Source: Nannobrachium achirus
Lineage: Eukaryota; Chordata; Actinopteri; Myctophiformes; Myctophidae
DNA length: 64,000 nucleotides
Direction of reading: 5' to 3'
Assembly (NCBI GenBank): GCA_963921795.1
Contig: OY997656.1
Location: forward strand, 57,738,827-57,802,826
A model generated the notes under the pieces. The model was not told the origin of the DNA, searched no databases, and saw nothing but the letters and a program-made list of their open reading frames with translations. Position 1 is the first letter of the stretch. Each line of letters opens with the position of its first letter. Shown in pieces: positions 54,477 through 64,000 of the stretch. The position numbers and the translations under genes are program-made.

Positions 54477-55501
54477 ATGACAGACAGCAGCAGGCTTCGG
54501 GAGGCGGCGGAGGCTCCAGGTTCGAGATCAAAGAGGAGCAGGGCGGGGCCGGGGGGGTGCAGGGGCAGCAGGCCGGCAGGAAGGACGGGGGGGTGGGGGG
54601 GGGCATGCGGGGGGGCGACGGAGGAGGAGAGCAGGGCGACCTGGGGGGCTACATCCAGCCTAGCGGAGGAGGAGGAGAGGAGGGCCCGTCGTCCCGGTCC
54701 TTCACGTACCCGCTGCGCCACCCCAAGCGCGGCGGCCCCGACGGCGGGCAGAAGCCGCTCGCCGTCTCCAGGACTTCGGCGGCGGGCGGGACGCGGGCGG
54801 ACGGCGTGTCGTCGCCGGGCCGCGCCGCCGCCAACAACCACCACCACCACGACGACTCCTCGGCGTCCTCCAACAAGGGCGGCGAGTCGGACGGCCCCAC
54901 CAGCGACCGGCCGCACCACTGCCTGGAGTGCGGCAAGACCTTCCGCCTCATCTCCTCGCTGAAGAAGCACATCCGCATCCACACGGGCGAGAAGCCCTAC
55001 CCGTGCGGCGTGTGCGGCCGCCGCTTCCGCGAGTCGGGCGCCCTGAAGACGCACCTGCGCATCCACACGGGCGAGAAGCCCTACTCGTGCTCGGAGTGTG
55101 GCAACTCGTTCCGCCACCTGGACGGCCTGCGCAAGCACCGGCGCACGCACACGGGCGAGAAGCCCTACGTGTGCGCCGTGTGCGGCAAGCGGCTGTCGCG
55201 CCTGCAGCACCTCAAGCACCACCAGCTCATCCACACGGGCGAACGGCCCTGCTGCTGCCCCTTCTGCAACCGCAGCTTCAAGGAGCCCGCCGCGCTGCGC
55301 AAGCACGTGCGCACGCACCGCGAGGAGGCGGGCCACATGGGCCTGGTGGGCGGCGTGGGCGGCGGGGAGGACCCCGGCGACGCCGACGCCATGGACGACG
55401 CCATCAACAGCCTGCACCCCGCCGCCCCCTCCCCCACCCAGATGAGGTTCGGGGAGTGGGGTGCCGAGGACGACGACGCCTCCGTGGTCGACTGCGTGTA
55501 G
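54477..55501 (+). CDS. Zinc-finger protein, coding exon 4 with five C2H2 fingers
   Basis: The acceptor TGTTGTGTTGTAG joins in phase 1: the split codon G plus AT gives Asp258. About 145 residues of low-complexity linker follow (Gly-rich, an HHHH run, a possible sumoylation-like FEIKEE). Then five fingers run at about 406-426, 434-454, 462-482, 490-510 and 518-538, each with Cys2-His2 spacing C-X2-C-X12-H-X3-H and TGEKP or TGERP linkers. Examples are CLECGKTFRLISSLKKH and CPFCNRSFKEPAALRKH. All zinc ligands are intact. An acidic tail (EDPGDADAMDD, EDDDASVVDCV) ends at TAG. Fingers of this type bind DNA in the nucleus; the target is unknown. GC content is very high, which opens long antisense frames that are not genes. 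Confidence 0.93.
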
Positions 55502-55601
55502 CGGCGAGAGGGGGGCGGCGACACGCTGGTCGATGGCGGCGGAACCCGCTGTCCCGTCCCTCCCTTCCCTCCGTGATTCTCGTTAAGCGGGAATAGGCTC
55601 T

Positions 55602-56306
55602 CATGCACAGCAGCAGCCATATTGTAAAGAAATTGGGCTTCTTCCTTCACAGGTGTTATCAATGATGCTGATTAAAGCTCTGTTCCATTCTGCTCAGAGT
55701 CAGTGGATGTGTTTACATGGACAGATAGAATCCTCTTTTATTCAGAATGAAAATGCTCGTGTAAACACCTCAGAATGGAATGGAACATTCCATTTCATAC
55801 CGAGTTAATTTTCATTTGTGTTTGGAGGGGTGGTTATATTATATACCGTTTGATTCTGCTCTAACAGAATCACCTTGCTGATAATTGTGTCATGTTGGCT
55901 CACTGGAAACACTCTGCTACACCAAGGGGTTCCGTTCCAAATGACCCTTATGGCCCTAACATAGTACAGTCTGTGGTGATAAGCCATCACTGTGGTGTAG
56001 TTTTCTATAGCCATCACCTAGGCATTGTTATACGTTTTTAGGTGATAGCTAGAAAACAACACCGAGGTGAAGTGATAGCTCTTCACCTTGGACTCCGATA
56101 GAGGCTTTACAAGTCTGTAACAAATGGAACCAAATGGACCCCTATGCGTCCATTTGGTTCCATTATGGTGGTCCCTGAAATCTAAACGTTAGAGAACCAC
56201 TGTGCTAACACTAAATGGAACAGAGCCTTCAACAGAATCATTGGTAACACCTGTGAAGGAAGTAAGAAAGAAGCCCACTTTCTTTACAACATGGCTGCTG
56301 TGCGTG
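55602..56306. mobile_element. Foldback element in the likely 3' UTR
   Basis: Arms of about 90 bp: GCACAGCAGCAGCCATATTG, then TTCCTTCACAGGTGTTA, then CTCTGTTCCATT at 55602-55690, facing their complements at about 56215-56306. An ATTAAA hexamer (55671-55676) in the left arm could serve as a polyadenylation signal. A small ACCAAATGGACC palindrome lies at 56115-56165. Confidence 0.8.
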
Positions 56307-56486
56307 GAGCTTGTTTCTCCAGATGTAAAAACAAGTTTTTAAGAGTCTTCCTTGTATATTTCATACATGTGGTGGAGGAGGAGGATGATGATGCCTGGTT
56401 TACACCTAGTTCTGTGCTGATGTCTGTCGCTGCACCCCCCCCCCCCCCCCCCCCCCCAAGCAGACCGACTGCCCGTCGGCTGCTCG

Positions 56487-56955
56487 TAGGGCATTCACGA
56501 ATAGTGATTTTTAGTATTCTAATTATTCAACCTCAAAGTATTCGAATAGTCAAATAATCGACAGGACTGGCCAAACTGTCAAATATTAAGTAAGCAAGTG
56601 GCGAACATTGTGAAAATATCAGATCTACATGCGTTGTGAGCATGTAGATCTGCTATTTTCACAATATTTATCTGTGGAACTGAGTTACATTAAATGTAAT
56701 TCCTACAATTCCAAGTGCTTGTCTGGGTGGGGGGGCCCCAGTTCAAATATGTTTATTTTGGGGGTCACGGCCTAAAAAGGTTTGAGAACCCCTGGTATAG
56801 AGCATTAACAAATTCATCCACCAGGGGCATTGACAACTCATTCTTATGACTTCCTATCTAGACAACAATAAAAAAATAAAGATAAGCAAATATTCGACTT
56901 CGGTGAACAACGTCGAACAGTGACTTTGATATTCGAATATTGGGTGAATGCCCTA
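56487..56955. mobile_element. TAGGGCATTCACGAATAG-type hAT-like element with nested cassette
   Basis: The ends are TAGGGCATTCACGAATAG and ATTGGGTGAATGCCCTA. The TSD is GCTGCTCG (56479-56486) and GCTGCTGG (56956-56963), one mismatch. The interior carries the CAGTGGTTCTCAACC-family cassette with palindrome 56607-56667 and a right end AAAGGTTTGAGAACCCCTGG. A poly-C tract is just upstream (56436-56457). Confidence 0.82.
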
Positions 56956-57376
56956 GCTGCTGGCGGGTGGCAGCAACAGAACCTTTACTCCAGCGCTCAG
57001 CTACGTGTGAATCACGTTTTTAAGGAAGTGTAGGCTGTGTACTGTACTGTACTGTATATCCCTAGCCTTGGAGTGTTGTTTAATGATCAGGGTAGCCTAA
57101 TCTGCCGTTCTTTGTGTTACAACTTTTGTTTTTGTAGATGTAAAAGTAGCTTTTAGAATAATAGACTTGTACATCCAGTTTTCTTTTTGTTTTTCCTCTT
57201 TTTTTTTCTTTCTTTTGAAGTAACACCAAGTATTGTTTTGTTTTGTTTTGTTACATCACCCTTCTAGAAGAATCCCGTATTGGCAGTAGCTTAAGAGACG
57301 GGGAATGAATTAGCCTGAATCCGTAAACCCCCAAGACGTGCCTCGAGCAAAAGCACTCGACCCTCCTACCATAGGC
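56956..57376. other. Unclassified sequence
   Basis: T-rich, UTR-like sequence with TTTTG repeats (57235-57252). No gene was seen. It could belong to the 3' UTR of the zinc-finger gene, but this is not shown. Confidence 0.4.
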
Positions 57377-57619
57377 CAGTGGTTCTCAACCTGTGGGTCT
57401 GATTAGCTTAAGTGTAACATTGTTTTCTCACTCAACAGTAAACAGACCAACATAAAGTTTAAGTACATAGAGGGTATCTGCACATTTATACAGTGACAAT
57501 TTAAGGACTTTTTAATACCTCTAAAATGACAAATATTAGAGGCAGAAATTGTGAAAATAGCGCCCAGTCAAAATATGATTATTTTGGGGGTCGCGGCCTG
57601 AAAAGGTTGAGAACCACTG
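57377..57619. mobile_element. Internally deleted CAGTGGTTCTCAACC-type element
   Basis: Both termini are present, with flanks CCATAGGC (57369-57376) and CGATAGGC (57620-57627). The deletion removes the palindrome after AATTGTGAAAATAGCG. Confidence 0.83.
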
Positions 57620-58165
57620 CGATAGGCCTACTCTCCTACAAATACTCCTACGATAGGCCTACTCTCCTACAAATACTCCTACGATAGGCCTACTCCTACA
57701 CATGTGCTGTAGCAAAGTGGGTAGCAGACAGCTCCAAGTCCCCCCAGAGTTAGAATCCTAGCCTAGTCAGTTAATAATAATGATTATGATCCCTGCATGC
57801 ACATTAGGCATAGATTGAATTAGCTAACAGTGTTTTTTATTATTAGTACTGATGCAACACTTTGTACAACTCCCACTTATATTTTATTTGTAGTGAATGT
57901 ATGCCTGCTGAGTTAATGGTGCATGCTAGCTCCATCACCAAGCGTATTATTATTATTATTATTTTTATTGAGGGGTGATCACATAGTTTCTGTGGTTCTG
58001 TGTGTATGCCGTCTTGGTTCTCTTTATATATTTAAACACAATAAGGTTTATTTTTTCCATGCAGGATAAAATGCGCGGAGAGAACGGCATACATTATTAA
58101 CCATTAGTCTGTGTAGGACGGGCTGGGTCGGCCCAAATAGAGGGACGTGAGAATGGTCATCAGCT
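57620..58165. other. Unclassified sequence with short tandem repeat
   Basis: Two to three units of CGATAGGCCTACTCTCCTAC (about 57620-57700) probably grew from the target-site duplication of the preceding element. The rest shows nothing I can name. Confidence 0.5.
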
Positions 58166-58570
58166 AGGCATGGGACCATATGAAAATGTCATGTCACGAT
58201 TATTGTGACAAAAGAAAACGCAATTATCGCGATAATCAAATTCCATTATCCTGGGGCGGAACATTTGCCAAAAATAATAGATCTACAAGCTCACAACTTG
58301 TGAGCTTGTAGCTTGGCCATTTTTTTGGCAAAAAACATTTGATAGAGATTGAAAAAAAGACTTAGCAAGTATGTATATTATAAGTACCTTTTACCCATTA
58401 TAGAGGGTTTAAGTGGTACCGCATATGCAGCTCGGAAAAAAATAAAGGTGAATTGATCCCAGTGCATGACGGAGGATGATTTCACAATACTTTAAACCTC
58501 CACAATACGATTATCGTGAGTGTTTTTTAATCACGATAAACGCTAATATGGCTTATCGTCCCATCCCTAA
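58166..58570. mobile_element. hAT-like element with hairpin
   Basis: The left end TAGGCATGGGACCATATG and right end ATGGCTTATCGTCCCATCCCTA enclose ACGATTATCG motifs and a palindrome at 58265-58332 (AGATCTACAAGCTCAC with GTGAGCTTGTAGC). No target duplication is clear. Confidence 0.6.
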
Positions 58571-58587
58571 TCTTTCTGCCTCCGCTG

Positions 58588-59033
58588 TACATGAGTTACC
58601 TCTTAGTCCATGGGCCATACGAGATGTCGGTATCCAAAAGGTGGCAAAGGTTATCATGCATTTTTGAAAAGCTCTATATCTGTAGATTATAATTTGGTAT
58701 GATAACCCTTTCTCACTTGTGGGTGGCCGTTTTAGCCCAAGGAATGTTTTTTTATGCAAAACAGATGTTTGCAATGGATTTAGAATAATGAAAAACCCCT
58801 AGATAGACCCCTCATATTATGCTACTTAAAGCAGATTAATTTTTTGCTTTTTTTCCCCCTGTAATGTAAAGTTAATGGGACATAAACTATAGCGGCTGAT
58901 AACACCAATTTAGCCGTGTCTCAAAATATAATCTACAGATATAGAGCTTTTCAAAAATGCATGGTAACCTTTGCCACCTTTTGGATACCGACATCTCGTA
59001 TGGCCCATGGACTACTGTACATGAGTTACCTCA
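58588..59033. mobile_element. Foldback element with part of the 19590 family inside
   Basis: The left arm (58588-58695: TGTACATGAGTTACCTC, GAGATGTCGGTATCCAAAAG, AAAAGCTCTATATCTGTAGA) is repeated inverted at 58926-59033. Between the arms is half of the foldback sequence seen at 19590 and 37200 (TTTGCAATGGATTTAGAATA). Confidence 0.82.
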
Positions 59034-59053
59034 ACCCCGTCTTTCTGCCTTGG

Positions 59054-59195
59054 ATCACCTTCTGCCCTGTTACTGTTAGGATCCCACAGAGATCACATGG
59101 ATCACCTTCTGCCCTGTTACTGTTAGGATCCCACAGTGATCACATGATCACCTCCTCCCTGTTACTGTTAGGATCCCACAGTGATCACATGCAGC
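59054..59195. repeat. 47-bp tandem repeat, three units
   Basis: The unit GATCACCTTCTGCCCTGTTA, CTGTTAGGATCCCACAG, then TGATCACATG is repeated three times, the last shortened. Confidence 0.9.
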
Positions 59196-60483
59196 CTCAT
59201 CGCTCCCGTTTTCAGACAGTATTTTAACATCTTGAACCCTCTTAAAAGCCTACTTAGTTTACCCAGGTCCCCCAGGGCTCAGTACTACCAGGTTCTACTT
59301 GTATTTCCCTCCACATCAAGATCTCTTGGCTGTGGAAATGGACCATCTATTAAATAAAGCTCCAGATGTCTTAACTCCAGGTTATGTGGCCTCTTGGCCT
59401 GTCTAGCTCTAAATAACAGTGCTGACCTCTGTCCTGGTAAATGTTGGTGTGTTTGAGTCTTCAGACGAGCTGTGTATGGAGTATAGAGTCGACCAGGGAA
59501 CACAGAACTGTGCACAGTATCAACTCTAAAAAGTGTCTATTTTAATCACTTAATCCCTAACTACTAACTCGTAACGAGAAATAGTGAAAATAGTCCATCT
59601 ATAAGCCCACAACAAGGCTTATTAGAGCTGCTATTCTATAAAGATTTTTATTTTTATAAACACTTTCTTGGCCAAAATAGGAATGCCAGAGATGATGCAG
59701 TTAAAAGCTACACAGCTGTAAGTTGTATGTGTGGTTGTCTGTCTCCCTCTCCTGGCAGAAAGAGGCAATTGCAACGACGTGGCCAATGCTGTAGAATAGA
59801 GACATAACAAACAGACCTAATGTGGTCTGACTTAAAACAACTTTATTGACGTTGTCAACCAATGTCAACCATCATGGGCGTCCATCTGGCGTTTCATTAC
59901 AGACCTCTGAACATATGTTAGATGCATTGTAATGTTAAGAAGTTAAAGTGGTGCTCATTAAAATAACACTATTTGGAGGTTAAGATATTCTTTTAAATAT
60001 TTTCCTAAAATGCTCTACCATACAGATTGGCTTTCAAAATCAAAATGCTATTCATTAAAATAAAATTAGTGCCGGATCTTATCTTGACAAGTCCATTTTT
60101 ACCCTGTTCAGAGTTAAATTAACGTTGAGTTTTAGATAAAACTCATAAGAGTTTAAATGCAGTTTCTCAGCACTTGAACCCTGAACACCAGGCGTTGGTT
60201 CCTATTCTGGGCAACTTGCAGCGAAAACTTCCAATCTACACGCTCACAAAGCGTCTCCACGTGTGAGCTTGTCAATCCGCATATTTTAGTTTTTGGGACC
60301 CTTAAGAATTGTAACGATGCAGGTTTCATTAATTGTAATTACATATCAGAGATCCAAGTCCACATAACAGCTCTGAACAGTGTTGATAAAAACAGTTATG
60401 GAAATGGTTACACGTAATGGAACCAATTCTGTTGTTTTATCCTCGATGTGTCTACGGTATATCTACCAGCGTCTGTGCATACT
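59196..60483. other. Unclassified sequence with two decayed hairpins
   Basis: Diverged palindromes lie near 59583-59640 and 60221-60288 (AATCTACACGCTCACAAAGC against GTGTGAGCTTGTCAATCC). No gene was seen. Confidence 0.5.
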
Positions 60484-60935
60484 TTTAGTATTAACCCTCA
60501 AATACTTGAAACACGCCTGAGTCGCGTTAGATTTTAACCACTTTAACCATTAATTTATGCTTTAACTATTGAAAAATAGCAGATATACAAGCTCACAGCG
60601 CGGCACCGAGTGCCGCGCTGTGAGCTTGTAGATCAGCTATTTTTGTCTTTGCACTTGTCCTCTAAATCAGCTGTTCTCCAAACCTTTCACGTCAAGGACC
60701 CCCAAAATTACATGTATTTGGCCGCGGACCCCCCCCCCCCCCCATATCAAAATATGTTGTTCCAGGGACCCCCCAGAAGCAAAGATTTGAGTTACAAAGG
60801 TTTGCTTTGAAAACTATTTATTGAAAAATGTGCTCTCATTTTCACGATTTTTCAAAAATAGCGGATACACAAGCTTGTAGATCTGCTATTTTTCAATAGG
60901 TAAAGCATTCAATAATTCTACCTAAATGGCGTAAC
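60484..60935. mobile_element. Composite element with two hairpins
   Basis: It begins AACCCTCAAATACTTGAAAC and carries palindromes at 60569-60646 and 60849-60898 around a GGACCCCCAAAATTACATG segment with a poly-C run (60727-60743). Same family as 53985-54456 in inverse orientation. Confidence 0.72.
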
Positions 60936-61579
60936 ATGACTCCAGTTTTCAGAGTGAAAATGGGGAAGGGGATCTTGGTTTGGAGCCCTGGGGAATCTGG
61001 TCAACTGAAGTAGAGCCTTTTTAAAGTGGTTCAACGAAACAAAAACTAGTTTTGCTCCTTGTATTTATGATTCAGTGTTGAAGTTCTCCTCGTTCTTGTA
61101 TATCGGACCATAACCTCAACCCATAGCATTCCTTTCATCCTACCAGCCGGTGCATGATGCGTACAAGTCTGTTTGATTTTTTTCTTCCCTTTTATACTTC
61201 AAATACTGTAAGATAACCGGCTGTGTGTATGAACGTGTGCGCGTGTGCATGATGTGTGTGTGTGTGTGTGTAGCTCTCCCAAGCACTGTTTTTATTTCTT
61301 TGCTGTAAATAAATGTTTTTTTTTTCTTATCTTATCATGGTTATATAAGGGTAAAAATCTTGTGTGGAAAAAGGTTGATGATGTGCAACAGAGTTTAACC
61401 ACTTGAGCTTCTTGTTTTATACTTTTACGTAGGGCTGTGTGTGTCGCACGGGGCAGGAAAACATAGAGCTCAGCTCCATATATGGACATCTAAGTGATGA
61501 TCCAGTCATCTCCATGTATGGATATCCAGGGTTTGATGTGTTCTGACGTCACATGACTGCCAAGACTGCCGACGACTCA
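60936..61579. other. Possible 3'-UTR-like sequence
   Basis: A TG run (61253-61272), T-rich sequence and an AATAAA hexamer (61308-61313) look like the end of a long 3' UTR. Whether it belongs to the zinc-finger gene 6 kb upstream cannot be decided here. Confidence 0.35.
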
Positions 61580-61880
61580 TCACCTGGGGTCAGCTATAGA
61601 CATTGAGGCGGGACGGACGGACGGACTGACGGACAGGATCTGCTGGTTTTCATAGTAAACTGCCCCCGTCTGGGAGATCGGCTCTCTCGTCTCCGCCTCT
61701 CTTTGCTGATGCGCTGGAAACAGGGACGACGTTGCATTTCCTCTCGTCTCCGCCTCTCTTTGCTGACGCGGTGGAAACAGGGACGACGTTGCATTTTCCT
61801 GGCGTTGCGTGCGCACCTGCTTGCGCAGCGCGGCCTGCTCCTTGAAGTTGTGGGCTGCAGGAGGGGCAGAAGAAACCTTT
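61580..61880 (-). pseudogene. Degenerate C2H2 zinc-finger fragment with 57-bp repeat
   Basis: On the minus strand, CCCTCCTGC, then CTTCAAGGAGCAGGCCGCG, CTGCGCAAGCAGGTGCGCAC parallels the fifth finger of the gene at 54477-55501 (CPFCN, FKEPAALRKHVRTH). Relative to that finger it has a one-base insertion after the second Cys, and both zinc-binding His codons are Gln (RKQVRTQ). The frame then stays open through two 57-bp units (ENATSSLFPPRQQREAE, GNATSSLFPAHQQREAE) to a stop. It is probably a pseudogene copy of the neighbouring finger; an active exon with altered ligands is less likely. Confidence 0.6.
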
Positions 61881-61914
61881 TTTTAGAGTCGTAAGTATCA
61901 GTATAATAACTAGC

Positions 61915-62850
61915 CAGCCCTGAAACATGACGATCGTATCTTAACCACCCGCTGTGGTTCCGGATTTGACGTGATTTCGGGCAGAGCGACTTAATTTGCC
62001 GCTTAACAGCTACACCAAACATTCAGTTTTCACAAACAAAGTACTTGAAGGACAACTTTGTTTTTTTAGAACAAGGGTTCATATTTAGATTGTAATTAGA
62101 GAAAAGAAAAATTGAGTGTTAAAATGTTTTCATTTGCTTGGTTCTATTGTTTTATCGCGTTTACTTTGCTAAAATGTGGGGCATGCGTAGTTTGCGTACG
62201 CATGTGGGCATGCGTACAAGTGGCTAAATATGTATTTTTAGACACAATAAGCAAGCCGTTTCTTTATTGCTATTTACAGTAACACTTCTAGCCCCCATAA
62301 GTCACATCCAACCATGAAAGGTTGCGTTTTATCTTGGGAATGGGTTTATTCTGTGTAAAATGACATATTTAGCCACTTGTATGCATGCCCCCAACCACCT
62401 TTAATCAAGGCTCACGCCTGTCTAAATAACAGTGTGTTCTATAATTATCTGTATCCTCTGTGCTTTAATAAGAAGCCTTTTTATCCGATCGTTTTCTGTT
62501 GCCCTGTTATTCACGTATTGACGTATTCACGTATCGCGTCACCTCTGTTCACTTCCGTGAGCGGAGATGACGCGACTCCAATACATGCAGGGCTCTGGGG
62601 CAAACCAGGAGATACAAGGAAACAGAAAACCATCTGATAAAAAGGCTTCTTATTAAAGAACACGAAGATACGGGTAATTATAGTAGGGCGTACCGTATTT
62701 AGACACGCGTGAGCCTTGATTAAGCACTTTTGTTTGTGAAATCTGAATGTTTGTGTAGCTGTAAGCGGCAAATTAAGTCGCTCTGCCCGAAACCCTGTCA
62801 ATCCGGAACCATGACGGTCGTTAAGATACGACCGTCATGTTTCAGGGCTA
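61915..62850. mobile_element. Large foldback element, about 935 bp
   Basis: Arms of about 120 bp: AGCCCTGAAACATGACGATC, then GGGCAGAGCGACTTAATTTG at the left, and their complements at the right (CAAATTAAGTCGCTCTGCCC, then CGACCGTCATGTTTCAGGGCT). A second inverted pair lies inside (TTAATCAAGGCTCACGCCTG, AATAAGAAGCCTTTTTATC). No coding frame is supported. Confidence 0.85.
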
Positions 62851-63057
62851 AATAACTACCATGCTATGTAAATATGTAATCCTATTTCCACTTGGCTTCC
62901 CCCATAATGCAAAAAAAAAAATCTGTTTTTGCCAGAAGAGAAGCTCACACGGACACACACAACGTTGACGGAGTTTATGGGAAAGGACTGAAGTGCCGGA
63001 GCATAGATAGATCTTTATATCCGTTTATCCTTGAGCTTTAGAACGTGTCTGGGATTT
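62851..63057. other. Unclassified spacer
   Basis: No supported feature. Confidence 0.5.
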
Positions 63058-63647
63058 ATCAACCCATTTAGGCCTCGGATTATTGAATGCTTTAACTATT
63101 GAAAAATAGCAGATATACAAGCTCACAGCGCGGCACCGAGTGCCGCGCTGCGAGCTTGTAGATCTGCTATTTTTGAAAAATCGTGAAAATTAGAATTTTT
63201 GACCCGATTCTATAAGTGTCTTTTGAGTCCTTCTAAGGTTTTTTTTTTTTTTTATGTTTCTATTTCAGCAATCTGGCCAGCCATCGTCAAAGAAAAGGTC
63301 CTTTTCACTTCAACTGGAGCTCAGTTAGTCTGTTCTTGAGAGACTATTATGTCAGTGGTTCTCAAACTTTTTCAAGTGAAGGACCCCCAAAATGATATTT
63401 ATTTGGCCATGGACCCGCATCTCAAAATATCTAGTTCCAGGGACCACCCAGAAGCAAAATTTGAGTTACAAACGTTCGCTTTGAAAATACATACATTCAA
63501 AGATTTGCACACATTTTCATGACTTTTTCAAAAAATAGCAGATCTACAAGCTCGCAGCGCGGCACTCGGTGCCGCGCTGTGAGCTTGTATATCTGCTGTT
63601 TTTCACTGGTTAAAGCATTCAATAATTCTAGGCCTAAATGGGTTAAT
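63058..63647. mobile_element. Composite element with a hairpin in each terminal repeat
   Basis: It starts AACCCATTTAGGCCTCGGAT and ends ATTCTAGGCCTAAATGGGTT. Palindromes at 63099-63177 and 63526-63605 lie in the left and right terminal repeats, both with the GCGCGGCAC/GTGCCGCGC loop type. The middle contains CTCAAACTTTTTCAAGTGAA and GGACCCCCAAAATGAT. Confidence 0.82.
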
Positions 63648-64000
63648 TCTCTTCAACTTGTATACATACAGTACATAACTACTATATTCAGTCTTCTTCA
63701 GTACAAACTATTAAAACCTTGTACATTTACCTGGCGTCCAGCCATTTTAAAATACTGAACATAACTTCACTGTACACACCATGAAATGAAATGTTCTTTT
63801 TAGTTTGTTTTCGTTTTGAGTTATTTTTCCAAGGTTGTCTTAACGCCAGATATCATGAGTTTTATTGTTTTATACCACAGGGGAGGGGTGGTGGGGGGAA
63901 GGCCTTTGCACGTTTAAGTTGAGATGAAATGATAAATGTCCTTCCTTGCCGAAAAAAATGAAAGAAAGAAAGAAAGAAAGAAAGGTGAATTTGGTGTAAA
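63648..64000. other. Unclassified sequence; GAAA microsatellite
   Basis: GAAA units lie at 63957-63982. No gene was seen. Confidence 0.5.

Noticed and set aside
54449-55417. 322-codon minus-strand frame opposite the zinc fingers
   Set aside because: Antisense of finger repeats with high GC; no recognisable domain, and the plus strand has intact C2H2 ligands.

Overview
The window is genomic DNA of a ray-finned fish, probably a teleost. It has widely spaced spliced genes with GT-AG introns. About ten non-autonomous hAT-type elements have recognisable 8-bp target-site duplications. There are also tRNA-derived SINEs, L1-like and CR1/L2/Rex-like LINE fragments, TTAA-flanked foldback elements and many long minisatellites. 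No bacterial, viral or organellar gene was recognised. Coordinates of genes, splice sites and target-site duplications were read base by base. Copy numbers of long arrays are estimates.

Three protein-coding genes are well supported. (1) An LRRN4CL-like single-pass membrane protein lies on the minus strand (8459-9232). (2) An endonuclease-G-like nuclease lies on the plus strand (22484-23623). It appears to have an uninterrupted reading frame, an expanded repetitive N-terminal linker and Ala in place of the first Asp of the DRGH motif. (3) A five-finger C2H2 zinc-finger protein lies on the plus strand in four coding exons (40557-40760, 47287-47445, 50637-51045, 54477-55501; 598 codons plus stop), with a small coiled-coil N-terminus. 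Two broken coding remnants are also present: a 5'-inverted L1-like ORF2 tail (38355-39567) and a frameshifted zinc-finger fragment (61580-61880, minus strand) with zinc-binding His changed to Gln.

Layout: 1-6.5 kb, SINEs and unclassified repeats; 6.6-8.5 kb, a 40-bp minisatellite that begins at the LRRN4CL stop codon; 9.3-22 kb, transposon-rich intergenic DNA; 22-24 kb, the EndoG-like gene with a CRE-bearing tandem repeat upstream and a LINE directly downstream; 24-40 kb, transposons, the L1 remnant and then a likely promoter; 40.5-55.5 kb, the zinc-finger gene, whose introns are mostly minisatellite and transposon; 55.6-64 kb, foldback and hAT-like elements.

Two patterns stand out. First, four of the six splice junctions of the zinc-finger gene are copied into tandem arrays. 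Donor 1 has about 29 copies, donor 2 has 7, acceptor 3 has about 42 and donor 3 has about 10. The LRRN4CL stop codon and the EndoG linker are amplified in a similar way. Second, a 50-90 bp palindrome with the core AGATCTACAAGCTCACA recurs at more than 30 places, inside several otherwise different transposon families. A third item is a short inverted-repeat element whose interior is telomere-like TTAGGG repeat. It is present three times, and a related transposon elsewhere in the window preserves an apparent empty site.
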